Source of the DNA: Arenimonas caeni | Lineage (GTDB): Bacteria > Pseudomonadota > Gammaproteobacteria > Xanthomonadales > Xanthomonadaceae | DNA length: 64,000 nt | Direction: 5' to 3' | Assembly (NCBI RefSeq): GCF_003024235.1 | Contig: NZ_KZ679092.1 | Coordinates: 62,001-126,000 of the forward strand | Shown here: positions 47,146 through 58,439 of the stretch, piece by piece | Layout of the letters: each line of letters starts with the position of its first letter | How positions within the stretch are numbered: position 1 is the stretch's first letter | Program-made: the position numbers and the translations under genes | The notes under the pieces: model-generated | Database searches by the model: none | Seen by the model: the letters and a program-made list of their open reading frames with translations, nothing else | Told to the model about the DNA's origin: nothing

Positions 47146-49182
47146 ATGTCCTACAGCACCAACCAGATCCGCAACGTGGCCCTGGCAGGCCACGCCGGCG
47201 CCGGCAAGACCACGCTCTTCGAAGCCCTGCTGCATGCCGGCGGCGCCATCCCCGCGGCAGGCAGCCTCGAACGCGGCACCACCGTGTCCGACTTCGACCC
47301 GATGGAGAAGGCGCGCGGCCACTCCCTCAACACCGCCATCGCCAGCACCGACCACGCGGGCGTGCACATCAACCTGATCGACACCCCCGGCTACAACGAT
47401 TTCCGCGGCCCGACGCTCTCGGCCTTCTCCGCCGTCGAAACCGTCGCCGTGGTGGTGAACGCCGCCAACGGCGTCGAGTACGGCACGCGCCGCATCATGG
47501 ACTACGCGAAATCGCGCAACCTGTGCCGCATGCTGGTGGTCAACAGGATGGACATCGACCCAGGCCGCCTGCCCGAACTGCTCGAGGAACTGCGCGAGGC
47601 CTTCGGCCCCGAATGCCTGCCGGTCAACCTGCCCGCCGGCAAGGGCATGCGCGTGGTCGACTGCTTCTTCAACCCGTCCGGCGACTCCGACCTCGGGCCC
47701 GTCGCCGACGCGCACCAGCGCATCGTCGACCAGGTGGTCGAGATCAACGAACAGGTGATGGAGCGCTACCTCGAGGACGGCGAGGAGGGCCTGTCGGGCC
47801 AGGCCCTGCACGACGCCTTCGAGCAGTGCCTGCGCGAAGGCCACCTGGTGCCCGTGTGCTTCGTCTCGGCGCGCAACGGCGTCGGCGTGAAGGAGTTGCT
47901 CGAGCTGGCCGAAAGGCTGCTCCCCAGCCCGCTGGAGGGCAACCTGCCGCCCTTCGAGAAGAACGGCCAGCCCTTTGCGGCCACGCCCGACCCCGACGCG
48001 CACGTGGTGGCGGACGTCTTCAAGATCGTCAACGACCCCTTCGTCGGCAAGCTCAGCGTGTTCCGCGTTTTCCAGGGCACGGTGCGCAGGGACAGCCAGC
48101 TGTTCGTCGACGACGGCCGCAAGCCGTTCAAGGTGGGCCACCTGTTCAGGCTCAGGGGCAAGGAGCACATAGAAGCAGAGCAGGCGGTACCCGGCGACAT
48201 CGCCGCGGTGGCCAAGGTCGACGAGATCCACTTCGACGCGGTGCTGCACGACAGCCACGACGAGGACGACATCCGGCTCAAGCCGCTGGAGTTCCCGAAG
48301 CCGATGTTCGGCCTGGCCATCGAGGCTGCCACCCGCGGCCAGGAGCAGAAGCTGGCCACGGCCCTGCACAAGCTGGCCGAGGAAGACCCCGGCTTCCATG
48401 TGGAGCACAACCACGAACTGAACGAGACGGTGATCCGCGGCCTGGGCGAGCTGCACCTGCGGGTGATGCTCGAACGCATCCGCGAGCGCTACGGCGTGGA
48501 CGTGGTGACCCGCCCTCCGCGCATCGCCTACCGCGAGACCATCGGCGCGCCGGCCGAGGGCCACCACCGGCACAAGAAGCAGACCGGCGGCGCCGGCCAG
48601 TTCGGCGAAGTCTTCCTGCGCATCGAGCCGCTGGAGCGCGGCAAGGGCTTCGAGTTCGTCGACGCCATCAAGGGCGGCACCATCCCCGGCCAGTTCATCC
48701 CGGCCGTCGAGAAGGGCGTGCGCCAGGTGCTCGACGGCGGCGCCATCGCCGGCTACCAGCTGCAGGACGTGCGCGTGACGGTGTACGACGGCAAGTACCA
48801 CAGCGTCGATTCCAAGGAAGTGGCCTTCGTCGCCGCCGGCAAGAAAGCCTTCCTCGACGCCGTGCTCAAGGCCCGGCCGCAGGTGCTCGAGCCGATCGTC
48901 GACCTCACCGTGGCCGTGCCCGAGCAGCACATGGGCGACATCACCGGCCAGCTGGCCGGCAAGCGCGCGCGCATCCACGGCACCGACGCCGGACGCGGCG
49001 GCGAGATCGTGGTCAAGGCCCAGGTGCCGCTGTCGGAACTGGGCGACTACGCCGCCGAGCTCAAGGGCGCCACCGCCGGCCGCGGCCGCTACGAGCTCGA
49101 GTTCAGCCACTACGAGCCGGTGCCGCCGCAGGTGCAGAAGCAGCTGGTGGAGTCGTTCCGGCCCCGACACGACGACGACTGA
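47146..49182 (+). CDS. Elongation factor G-like GTPase (EF-G paralogue)
   Basis: A translational GTPase of 678 residues with all five EF-G domains. G1 is LAGHAGAGKTT, G3 is DTPGYNDF, and G4 is NRMD rather than the usual NKMD. Domain IV has the TGGAGQFGEVFLRIEP stretch, and domain V ends with the QVPLSELGDYAAELKG segment. The spacing GGATSDF-like switch I of true EF-G is replaced by GTTVSDFDPMEKARGHS, typical of the FusA2/EF-G-like group, whose role is less clear. It is not next to rpsL, rpsG or tuf. The ATG at 47146 has GGGAGG 10 bases before it; an in-frame upstream extension lacks conservation. Confidence 0.93.
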   Translation: MSYSTNQIRNVALAGHAGAGKTTLFEALLHAGGAIPAAGSLERGTTVSDFDPMEKARGHSLNTAIASTDHAGVHINLIDTPGYNDFRGPTLSAFSAVETVAVVVNAANGVEYGTRRIMDYAKSRNLCRMLVVNRMDIDPGRLPELLEELREAFGPECLPVNLPAGKGMRVVDCFFNPSGDSDLGPVADAHQRIVDQVVEINEQVMERYLEDGEEGLSGQALHDAFEQCLREGHLVPVCFVSARNGVGVKELLELAERLLPSPLEGNLPPFEKNGQPFAATPDPDAHVVADVFKIVNDPFVGKLSVFRVFQGTVRRDSQLFVDDGRKPFKVGHLFRLRGKEHIEAEQAVPGDIAAVAKVDEIHFDAVLHDSHDEDDIRLKPLEFPKPMFGLAIEAATRGQEQKLATALHKLAEEDPGFHVEHNHELNETVIRGLGELHLRVMLERIRERYGVDVVTRPPRIAYRETIGAPAEGHHRHKKQTGGAGQFGEVFLRIEPLERGKGFEFVDAIKGGTIPGQFIPAVEKGVRQVLDGGAIAGYQLQDVRVTVYDGKYHSVDSKEVAFVAAGKKAFLDAVLKARPQVLEPIVDLTVAVPEQHMGDITGQLAGKRARIHGTDAGRGGEIVVKAQVPLSELGDYAAELKGATAGRGRYELEFSHYEPVPPQVQKQLVESFRPRHDDD

Positions 49183-49233
49183 TCGCGGTTAGACTCGGTG
49201 CGTGGCCGCGTGGCCACGCCCGACGTCTTCCGG

Positions 49234-49740
49234 ATGAAATCACCCGCCTACATTTTCGTCGCGCTGGTCCTGGTGGTGCTGTTCTCGCTGGTCGCGTACC
49301 GCGTGTCGGTGCACTTCGCGATCCTGCCGGGGGATGCCGCGCCGGCCGCCGGAACCGTGGCTGCGCCGACGGAGCCCGCCGACCAGGCCCCCGCCGATGA
49401 ACCTGCGCCCGCGCTGCCGCCGGCCCGGGCCGAGGCGCTCGACGCGATCGGGCGCAGCGCGGCGGTGCGCGCCGCGGTCGAAGACTACGTTCGCGAGAGC
49501 GGCGACTGGCCGCAGAGCCTCTCCCAGCTCGGCCTCGGCGTGCCCGGCGACCACGCCGGCGGCCCGGTGGCGGGCATCACGGTGCACACCCAGGGCGTGG
49601 TCGCGGTGTCACTCAAGCCGCACGTGGCCCGCGGCGGCGTCATCCGCCTCACGCCCTCGCGGGCGCCCGACGGCGCCATCACCTGGCAGTGCCGCGCCAG
49701 CAACTACCCGGCCGCCACCCGCCTGCCCGACTGCCGCTGA
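49234..49740 (+). CDS. Membrane-anchored protein with a pilin-like C-terminal domain
   Basis: A 168-residue protein of unknown function. One N-terminal membrane helix (about 4-26) is followed by an Ala/Pro-rich linker (28-65) and a C-terminal domain that looks like the globular part of type IV pilins: RAAVEDYVRESGDWPQSLSQLG, GITVHTQGVVAVSLKP, IRLTPSR and the closing ITWQCRASNYPAATRLPDC with the two cysteines of the pilin D-loop. The GFTLIE prepilin peptidase site is missing. It starts 51 bases after the EF-G paralogue. The fold assignment is by pattern only. Confidence 0.7.
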   Translation: MKSPAYIFVALVLVVLFSLVAYRVSVHFAILPGDAAPAAGTVAAPTEPADQAPADEPAPALPPARAEALDAIGRSAAVRAAVEDYVRESGDWPQSLSQLGLGVPGDHAGGPVAGITVHTQGVVAVSLKPHVARGGVIRLTPSRAPDGAITWQCRASNYPAATRLPDCR

Positions 49741-49752
49741 CGCACGGCTCCC

Positions 49753-49770
49753 GCAGGAGCGCCTTCAGGC
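49753..49770. repeat. REP fragment
   Basis: GCAGGAGCGCCTTCAGGC is a degenerate copy of the REP head and stem seen in murL (GTAGGAGCGCCTTCAGGCG), lacking the distal part. It lies between two convergent genes, and the stop codon of the SET-domain gene (49765-49767) lies within it. Confidence 0.6.
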
Positions 49771-50247
49771 CTTCTTCTTGCCCTTCTTGGGCTGGAGCAT
49801 GGTGCCGGTGCACCTGGGCGAGCCGCAGCGGCAGGCCCAGAGCTTCTTGTTGGCCTCGGTGTGCGGCTCGCTGAGCACGATGCCGTAGTTGTAGGTCAGC
49901 TCCTCGCCCGCGGCGATGTCGCGCATGGCCTCGATGTAGATGCGGTCCTTGCGCTTCTTGCCGCTGTCGCTCTCTTCGTACACCGCTTCGCAGTTCGGGT
50001 CGCAGCTGTGGTTGATCCAGCGCGCGACGTTGCCGTCGATGTTGGCGTCGATGACGTACTTGTCGTTGAGCGTGAACAGGAAGGTGTGGCCGGTCTCGGG
50101 CTCCTCGCCGTACTCGCCGTCGACTTCCTCGTGCGTGCGCAGCTTGCCCTTGTAGCGCACCACCCGCTCGCCCTTGGCGATCGCTTCGGTGGCGAAGACG
50201 CCGTTGCCATGGATGGCGGAGCGACGGGCTTCGATCTTCTTGGGCAT
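49765..50247 (-). CDS. SET domain protein, putative lysine methyltransferase
   Basis: A 160-residue stand-alone SET protein. It has the N-terminal IHGNGVFATEAIAKGERVVRY, the core NHSCDPNCE and the substrate/cofactor motif AGEELTYNYG, and a post-SET zinc motif CRCGSPRCTG. A basic tail QPKKGKKKA ends it. Such small SET proteins are widespread in proteobacteria, and their targets are mostly unknown. The stop lies in a REP fragment. It diverges from the VIT transporter gene across 96 bases. Confidence 0.88.
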   Translation of the reverse strand: MPKKIEARRSAIHGNGVFATEAIAKGERVVRYKGKLRTHEEVDGEYGEEPETGHTFLFTLNDKYVIDANIDGNVARWINHSCDPNCEAVYEESDSGKKRKDRIYIEAMRDIAAGEELTYNYGIVLSEPHTEANKKLWACRCGSPRCTGTMLQPKKGKKKA

Positions 50248-50343
50248 GGCGTGGTCCGTGGGGCCAGGGGAGGCCATTGTGGCCAATCCGCGCACGTCGC
50301 GCAGCCCCGGGCGTATGCTGCGCGCATCCGAGGGAGACGGACC

Positions 50344-51378
50344 ATGGACCCGGCCAACAGCTGGAGCGAAGAAAAGCAGTCTGCCTGGTTGTACCGGGCC
50401 CTGGCACGGGCCGAGCGCGACCCGCGCATCGCCGCGCTGTTCGGTTCGCTCGCCGACGCCGCCGACGAGCAGGCCGCCACGTGGGAAAAGGCGGCGGCCG
50501 ACGCCGGCCAGCCCCTGCCCCTGCCCTTCGAACCCACGCCGCGCGCCAGGCTGGTGGCCGCGCTGGCCAGGCGCCTGGGCCCGCGCCGGGTGAAGCCCGC
50601 GCTCGCCGCGCTCAAGGTGCGCGGCCTCTCGGCCTACACCGCCGCCCTCGGTGGCCACCTGCTGCCCACCGACCTGGCCCAGGTCGGGCTCAGCCACCGC
50701 ACCGTGGGCGGCGGCAACCTGCGCGCGGCCATCTTCGGCGTCAACGACGGCCTGGTGTCGAACGCCAGCCTGATCCTGGGCGTGGTGGGCGCCCAGGCCA
50801 GCACCGGCACTGTGCTGGCCACCGGCATCGCCGGCCTGCTGGCGGGCGCGCTGTCCATGGCCGCCGGCGAATATGTGTCGGTGCGCTCGCAGCGCGAACT
50901 GTTCGAATACCAGATCGGCCTCGAGGCCGACGAACTCAGGCAGTACCCCGAAGCCGAGGCCGAAGAGCTCGCGCTGATCTACATCGCCCGCGGCATGCAG
51001 CCGGAGCAGGCGCGCGGCTTCGCCCACCAGCTGGTGAAGGACCCCAAGCAGGCGCTCGACGTGCTGGCGCGCGAAGAGCTGGGCCTCAACCCCGATGACC
51101 TGGGGTCGCCGCTGGGCGCCGCCGTGTTCTCCTTCAGCGCCTTCACGGTGGGCGCGCTGGTGCCGCTGGTGCCCTTCTTCGCCGGCAGCGCGCTGCCGCA
51201 GGCGGCCTGGTGGGGCACGGGCCTGGCCGCGGCCGGCCTGTTCGTCACGGGCGCCGCCATGAGCCTGTTCAGCGGCCGCAACCCCTGGCTGGGCGGCCTG
51301 CGCATGCTGGGCATCGGCGCCCTGGCGGGCGCCACGGTGTTCCTGATCGGCCACCTGATCGGCGTGGACGTGGCCTGA
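50344..51378 (+). CDS. VIT1/CCC1 family transporter with an N-terminal ferritin-like segment
   Basis: Predicted iron or manganese transporter of the vacuolar-iron-transporter family, 344 residues. The N-terminal 120 residues are a ferritin/rubrerythrin-like helical part (ALARAERDPRIAALFGSLADAADEQA). The VIT domain has LRAAIFGVNDGLVSNASLILGV and SMAAGEYVSVRSQREL, the two signature stretches, and about five membrane helices. A GGGAGA precedes the ATG. It lies just upstream of the iron-sulphur assembly operon, so iron handling is consistent with context. Direction of transport is not evident. Confidence 0.9.
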   Translation: MDPANSWSEEKQSAWLYRALARAERDPRIAALFGSLADAADEQAATWEKAAADAGQPLPLPFEPTPRARLVAALARRLGPRRVKPALAALKVRGLSAYTAALGGHLLPTDLAQVGLSHRTVGGGNLRAAIFGVNDGLVSNASLILGVVGAQASTGTVLATGIAGLLAGALSMAAGEYVSVRSQRELFEYQIGLEADELRQYPEAEAEELALIYIARGMQPEQARGFAHQLVKDPKQALDVLAREELGLNPDDLGSPLGAAVFSFSAFTVGALVPLVPFFAGSALPQAAWWGTGLAAAGLFVTGAAMSLFSGRNPWLGGLRMLGIGALAGATVFLIGHLIGVDVA

Positions 51379-51400
51379 GACGGGCTTCACACCGCGCGGA

Positions 51401-51429
51401 TTGAGCCTGGCGGGGCCAAAGCGTACAAT
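51401..51429 (+). promoter_or_regulatory. Sigma-70 promoter of the suf operon
   Basis: TTGAGC (51401-51406) and TACAAT (51424-51429) are separated by 17 bp and match -35 and -10 at 4 and 5 of 6 positions. The start is predicted near 51436, inside GTCCTGATTAGTCCTG, where a repeated GTCCTG could be part of an Rrf2-type operator. Confidence 0.65.
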
Positions 51430-51462
51430 TTCGGTCCTGATTAGTCCTGCCAGGCCGGCGCC

Positions 51463-51918
51463 ATGCTCCGCGTCACCAAGCTCACCGACTACGCCACCGT
51501 CATCCTGGTCGCCCTGGCCGAGGCGCCGGGCCGCGTGCACTCGTCCGCCGAGCTGGCCGAACGGGCCCGGCTCGAGCCGCCCACCGTGGCCAAGGTGCTC
51601 AAGCCCCTGGCCCACGCCGGCCTGGTGGAAAGCTTTCGCGGGGCCAGCGGCGGCTACCGCCTCGCCCGCCCCGCCCACGACATCCCGCTGATCGCCATCG
51701 TCGAGGCCATCGAGGGCCCGCTGGGCATGACCGAGTGCTCGGGCGAGCACAGCAGTTGCGAGCACGAAGCGCACTGCGGCGTGCAGACGCACTGGCGACG
51801 CATCAACGACGTGATCGCCGAGGCGCTCGGCGGCATCACCCTGGCCGAGATGCTGCCGCCTTCCGCGGCGCGCAAGGCCATCCCGATGACGCTGGCGTCC
51901 GCGCCGGCCGGAGCCTGA
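51463..51918 (+). CDS. Rrf2 family regulator of the suf operon (SufR/IscR-like)
   Basis: A 151-residue winged-helix regulator. The HTH region [21 protein letters not shown] and the wing [14 protein letters not shown] are those of Rrf2 proteins. Three cysteines C92, C99 and C105 ([11 protein letters not shown]) match the Fe-S ligands of IscR-type sensors. Its place as first gene before sufBCDS matches the xanthomonad suf regulator. It probably represses the operon when clusters are plentiful. A good promoter lies 34 bp upstream, and sufB starts 1 base after its stop. Confidence 0.92.
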   Translation: MLRVTKLTDYATVILVALAEAPGRVHSSAELAERARLEPPTVAKVLKPLAHAGLVESFRGASGGYRLARPAHDIPLIAIVEAIEGPLGMTECSGEHSSCEHEAHCGVQTHWRRINDVIAEALGGITLAEMLPPSAARKAIPMTLASAPAGA

Positions 51919-51919
51919 C

Positions 51920-53362
<1,443 letters not shown>

Positions 53363-53380
53363 GAACCCAAGGAAAAGACC

Positions 53381-54147
<767 letters not shown>

Positions 54148-54151
<4 letters not shown>

Positions 54152-55446
54152 GCGCCCTGGTCGACGCCTTCCGCCGCGGTTTCGAGGCGCTGCCGGCCAC
54201 GCTGGTGGACGCCCAGGGCCTGGGCGCGCCGCGCCGCGCCGCGCTGGCCGCGGTGCTCGCCGACGGCCTGCCGGGCCCGCGCACCGAAGCCTGGAAATAC
54301 ACCTCGCTGCGCGCGCTGTCGGCGCGCGACTTCGCGCCGGCCGCCCCGGCTGCGGTGGACGCCGCCCTGCTCGCGCACGTGCCCGCGCCGAGGCTGGTGT
54401 TCGTCAACGGCGTCTTCGATGCCGGCCTGAGCCGGCTCGAAGGCCTGCCCGACGGCGTCGAGCTGCGGCCGCTGTCCTCGGCCCTGGCCGGCGACGACCC
54501 GCGCGCGGTCTCGGTGCTGGCGCGCCGCTACGAGCGCGCCGACGAGCCGTTCGCGCGCTTCAACGCCGCCCTGGCCACCGAGGGCGTGCTGCTGCGCCTC
54601 CAGCAGGGCGCCGTCGCCAGCGCGCCGGTCCACCTTGTGTTCGTGGGCGCCGCCGCCGGCACCGACCAGGCCGCGCACCTGCGCCACCTGATCGAACTGC
54701 GCAAGGGCGCCTCGCTCACCGTGGTCGAGCACCACCTGGGTGGCGGCGAACACCGGCACCTGGCCAACCACGTAATGCACGTGCACCTGGCCGGCGGCGC
54801 GCGCCTGCGGCATGCCCGCCTGCAGGACGAGAGCGCCGGCGCGAGCCTGCTGCTTCGCACCGATGTGGTGCTGGCCTCGGACACCGAATACCGCCGCGTC
54901 GACCTCGAGCTCGGCGCAGGCCTGTCGCGCCACGAACTCAACGTCGCGCTGCAGGGCGAGGGCGCGGCCCTGCACGCCGGCGGCGTGCTGCTGGCCGACG
55001 GCCGCCGCCATCTCGACACCCGCCTGGGCATCGTGCACCAGGCCCGCGACACCCGCTGCGAACTGCCCTGGCGTGGCCTGGCGGACGAGCGCGGGCGCGC
55101 GGTCTTCCACGGCGGCATCGAGATCCGCGCCGGCGCCGACGGCAGCGAGGCCGACCTGTCGAACAAGAACCTGCTGCTCTCCGACGCGGCCGAGGTGGAC
55201 AGCCAGCCGGTGCTGGTGATCCACGCCGACGAAGTGAAGGCCGCGCACGGCGCGACGGTCGGCCGGCTCGACGAAAACGCGCTGTTCTACCTGCGCAGCC
55301 GCGGCATCCCCGGCCCGCTGGCGCGGGGGCTGCTGATGCAGGCCTTCCTGCGCGAGTCGCTGGCCGTGCTGGACGACGCCGCCCTGGCCGCCTCGCTGGG
55401 CGACGCGGTCGCCGCGCGCCTGGTGCGCGAAGGCTCGCCGGCATGA
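54148..55446 (+). CDS. sufD: Fe-S assembly protein SufD
   Basis: A 432-residue partner of SufB. The first half is divergent and Ala-rich, as is common; the second half is a right-handed beta-helix with VHVHLAGGARLRHARLQDES, LHAGGVLLADGRRHLDTR, SQPVLVIHADEVKAAHGATVG (His and SufB-interface motif) and FYLRSRGIPGPLARGLL. It overlaps sufC and sufS by ATGA on both sides. Confidence 0.96.
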
Positions 55447-56681
55447 ACGCCTCCGTCGCCAGGGCACGGCCGGACTGGCTGCGCATCCGCGCCGACTTCC
55501 CGGTGCTCACGCGCCAGGTGCACGGCAAGCCGCTGGTCTACCTCGATTCGGCCAACACCTCGCAAAAGCCGCAGGCGGTGATCAAGGCGGTGGACGACTT
55601 CTACCGCGAGCACAACGCCAACGTCTCGCGCGCCGTGCACACGCTGGGCACCGAAGCCACCGAGGCCTACGAGGGCGCGCGCAACCGAATCGCCCGCTTC
55701 CTCAACGTGCCCGCCGACGAGCTGGTGCTCACCTCCGGCACCACCTTCGGCATCAACCTGGTGGCCTACAGCTGGGCGCTGCCGCGCCTGAAGGCCGGCG
55801 ACGCGATCCTGCTCACGCGCATGGAGCACCACGCCAACATCGTGCCCTGGCAGCTGGTGGCCCAGCGCACGGGCGCGCGCATCAAGGTGGTGGAGATCAC
55901 CCCCGAGGGCGTGCTCGACCTCGACGACCTGCGCGCCAAGCTCACCCCCGAGGTGAAGCTGCTGGCCTTCACCCACGTCTCGAACGTGCTGGGCACGGTG
56001 AACCCGGTGGCCGAGATCTGCCGCGAGGCGCGCAGGCGCGGCATCCCCACCCTGGTGGACGGCTCGCAGGCGCTGCCGCACCGCGCGGTGGACATCCCGA
56101 TGCTGGGCTGCGATTTCTACGCCTTCACCGGCCACAAGATGCTCGGCCCGACCGGCACCGGTGGCCTGTGGGCGCGGCGCCAGCACCTGCGCGAGATGCC
56201 GCCCTTCCTCGGCGGCGGCGAGATGATCAAGGAAGTGCGCTTCGAGGGCACGGTGTTCAACGAGCCGCCGCACAAGTTCGAAGCGGGCACGCCCAACATC
56301 GCCGGCGTGGTCGGCCTGGGCGCGGCGGTCGACTACCTGTCGGGCATCGGCATGGCCGAGGTCGAGGCGCGCGAGCAGGCGCTGCTGGCGCTGGCCACCG
56401 AACGGCTGTCGGCGATCCCGGGGCTGCGCATCTACGGCACCGCGCCGGGCAAGGCCGCCGTGATCAGCTTCCTGGTCGAAGGCGCGCATGCGCACGACCT
56501 GGCCACCCTGCTCGACCTCGAGGGCATCGCCGTGCGCTCCGGCCACCACTGCGCGCACCCGCTGATGGCCCACTTCGGCGTGCCGGCCACCTGCCGGGCC
56601 TCGCTGGCCTTCTACAACACCCATGTCGAAGTCGAGCAGCTGGCCGCCGGCATCGAGAAGGCCCGCAAACTGCTGCTCTGA
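55443..56681 (+). CDS. sufS: Cysteine desulfurase SufS
   Basis: A group II PLP-dependent cysteine desulfurase of 412 residues supplying sulphur. The PLP lysine is in FTGHKMLGPTGTG, and the catalytic Cys is in VRSGHHCAHPLM. Other marks are YLDSANTSQKPQAV at the N-terminus and DGSQALPHRAVDIP. SufS normally needs SufE or SufU; neither is in the operon, so the sulphur acceptor must be elsewhere or replaced. Confidence 0.98.
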   Translation: MNASVARARPDWLRIRADFPVLTRQVHGKPLVYLDSANTSQKPQAVIKAVDDFYREHNANVSRAVHTLGTEATEAYEGARNRIARFLNVPADELVLTSGTTFGINLVAYSWALPRLKAGDAILLTRMEHHANIVPWQLVAQRTGARIKVVEITPEGVLDLDDLRAKLTPEVKLLAFTHVSNVLGTVNPVAEICREARRRGIPTLVDGSQALPHRAVDIPMLGCDFYAFTGHKMLGPTGTGGLWARRQHLREMPPFLGGGEMIKEVRFEGTVFNEPPHKFEAGTPNIAGVVGLGAAVDYLSGIGMAEVEAREQALLALATERLSAIPGLRIYGTAPGKAAVISFLVEGAHAHDLATLLDLEGIAVRSGHHCAHPLMAHFGVPATCRASLAFYNTHVEVEQLAAGIEKARKLLL

Positions 56682-56694
56682 CCCGAGGCGACGC

Positions 56695-57258
56695 ATGAGC
56701 TGGCAAGACCCCAACAGGGCCGGCGACGGCTGGCAGGCTCCCCTCGCCTTCCGCGCGGCCACGCCGGAGGACGCCGACGCGGTCGTCGCGCTGGTCGAGT
56801 CGGCCTACCGCGGCCACGCCAGCCGTGCCGGCTGGACCACCGAGGCCGACCTGCTCGACGGCCGCCGCACCAATGCCGACGACGTGCTGGCGAACATCCT
56901 GCGCCCGCGCAGCCAGGTGCTGCTGGCCTTCCGCGCTGGCCAGCTGGTCGCCTGCGCCCACGTGGCGGTCGAGGATGGCGCCGGCTACTTCGGCATGTTC
57001 TCGGTGCTGCCCACGCTCCAGCGCGGCGGGCTGGGCAAGGCCATGATGGCCGAGGCCGAGCGCATCGCCCGCCAGGACTACGGAATGACGGTGATGCGCA
57101 TGACCGTGATCGACGTGCGCGACGAACTCATCGCCTGGTACGAGCGCCGCGGCTACCGGCGCACCGGCATCACCAGGCCCTTCCCCTACGGCGACGAGCG
57201 CTTCGGCATCCCGCTGCGCGACGACCTTCGCTTCGAAGTCCTGGAGAAACCGCTGTGA
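56695..57258 (+). CDS. GNAT family N-acetyltransferase
   Basis: A 187-residue acetyltransferase. The motif A region LPTLQRGGLGKAMMAEAERIA binds acetyl-CoA, followed by VMRMTVIDVRDELIAWYERRGYRRTG, the usual C-terminal half. It begins 13 bases after sufS and its stop overlaps the Rieske gene (GTGA), so it belongs to the operon. The substrate is unknown, and no link to Fe-S assembly is known to me. Confidence 0.88.
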   Translation: MSWQDPNRAGDGWQAPLAFRAATPEDADAVVALVESAYRGHASRAGWTTEADLLDGRRTNADDVLANILRPRSQVLLAFRAGQLVACAHVAVEDGAGYFGMFSVLPTLQRGGLGKAMMAEAERIARQDYGMTVMRMTVIDVRDELIAWYERRGYRRTGITRPFPYGDERFGIPLRDDLRFEVLEKPL

Positions 57259-57569
57259 ACGACTGGGTTCGCGTCTGCGCCACCTCCGAGCTGCTGCCCG
57301 GCGAGTCGAAGGTGGCCTGGGACGGCGACACGCCGATCCTGGTCGTGAACCTGGACGGCGATTTCTACGCCGTCGAGGACCAGTGCACGCACGAGGACTT
57401 CGAGCTCAGCGCCGGCGTCATCGAGGGCGGCCAGGTCGAATGCACCCTGCACGGCGCCCGTTTCGACCTGCGCACGGGCGAGGCGCTCTGCGCCCCTGCC
57501 TACGCGCCGGTGGCGAAGTTCCCGGTGAAGGTGGAAGACGGCGCGGTCTGGACCCGCGACGACCGCTGA
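57255..57569 (+). CDS. Rieske-type [2Fe-2S] ferredoxin
   Basis: A 104-residue soluble Rieske protein like the ferredoxin components of dioxygenases. The cluster ligands are Cys-x-His in DQCTHEDFEL and Cys-x2-His in VECTLHGARFDL, with LCAPAYAPVAKFPVKVEDG closing the domain. It has a GTG start overlapping the GNAT stop. As last gene of the suf operon it may be an electron donor or client of the machinery. It ends 7 bases before the convergent di-iron protein gene, with no terminator between them. Confidence 0.92.
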   Translation: MNDWVRVCATSELLPGESKVAWDGDTPILVVNLDGDFYAVEDQCTHEDFELSAGVIEGGQVECTLHGARFDLRTGEALCAPAYAPVAKFPVKVEDGAVWTRDDR

Positions 57570-57576
57570 GCGGGGC

Positions 57577-58362
57577 TCAGCCGATGACGCGGCGCGGGAT
57601 CCGGTAGTCGGCGGGACCGAGCAGGTCGCTGCCGCAGTCGAGGTTCTCCAGCCACGACAGGAACTCGCCGATGGCGGCACCGCGCATCGGCAGGCCGTGC
57701 TGGGGCACGATCCACTCGGGATCGAGCTCGCGCACCATCGCCACCCACAGCCGCGCCACGCGGCGCGAGGCCATGTAGCGGCGGTGGAAGCCGAGCATGG
57801 TCTTGGAATGCGGGCCGAAGTCCTCCACCGGCACGTAGGGCGCGCCCGAAGGCACCAGCGAGGAGCCCACGTCGCCCGAGAGCAGGATGCGGCTGGTCGG
57901 GTCGTAGAAGCTGAAATTGCCCACCGAGTGCAGGAAATGCGCCGGCAGCGCGATCAGGTCGGTGCCACCCATCGGGATCAGGCCGCCGTCGTCGTCGAGC
58001 AGCAGGTAGCGGTCGGTGCCGGCGTTCTTCTGGTAGTGCGGCACCGAATGCGGGACGAAGCGGCCCCAGAGCTTGGAGCACACCACGGTGGCACCGGTGT
58101 ACATGAGCCAGCGGTCGACCGCGCCGATGATGTCCGGGTCCTGGTGCGAGGCCAGGATGTAGGTCAGGTCCTTGGGCTGCAGGTAGCGGCTGAGCGCCAG
58201 CGTCAGCGGCGTGTACAGCAGCGCGCCGCCCGGGTCGACCAGGGCCGACTGGTTGCCGTGCTGGACCAGGAACTGGTTGGCCTGCACACCGTCGTCGCCG
58301 CGCACCAGGTCGTTGAACACCACCACGCGATGGTTGTCGCGCTCGAACAGCACCGTAGGCAT
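57577..58362 (-). CDS. Stand-alone di-iron (ODP-type) metallo-beta-lactamase-fold protein
   Basis: A 261-residue protein with the oxygen/nitric-oxide-binding di-iron fold of flavodiiron proteins but no flavodoxin domain. Ligands expected for two irons are all there: H73-x-D75-x-D77 (SHQDPD), H145 (HFLHSVGNF), D164 (LSGDVG) and H222 (PQHGLP). D75 takes the place of the Glu usual in flavodiiron enzymes. Stand-alone ODP proteins are thought to sense or reduce O2 or NO. The ATG at 58362 was chosen since MPTVLFERDNHRVVVF is the domain start. An FNR-like box 70 bp upstream suits a role in NO or O2 handling. Confidence 0.85.
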   Translation of the reverse strand: MPTVLFERDNHRVVVFNDLVRGDDGVQANQFLVQHGNQSALVDPGGALLYTPLTLALSRYLQPKDLTYILASHQDPDIIGAVDRWLMYTGATVVCSKLWGRFVPHSVPHYQKNAGTDRYLLLDDDGGLIPMGGTDLIALPAHFLHSVGNFSFYDPTSRILLSGDVGSSLVPSGAPYVPVEDFGPHSKTMLGFHRRYMASRRVARLWVAMVRELDPEWIVPQHGLPMRGAAIGEFLSWLENLDCGSDLLGPADYRIPRRVIG

Positions 58363-58425
58363 GGGGCCAGTCGCCTCGAATCCAGGGGAAGGGGTGAAGG
58401 CTAAGGCCTCGGGGCCACGGACGGC

Positions 58426-58439
58426 TTGACTGAACTCAA
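58426..58439 (-). promoter_or_regulatory. FNR-like box upstream of the di-iron protein gene
   Basis: On the minus strand TTGAGTTCAGTCAA keeps TTGA-N6-TCAA symmetry. TAGCCT (58398-58403), with T1, A2 and T6 of a -10 box, is 32 bp from the centre, the class II position. It overlaps the stop codon of the HutD gene. Confidence 0.5.
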
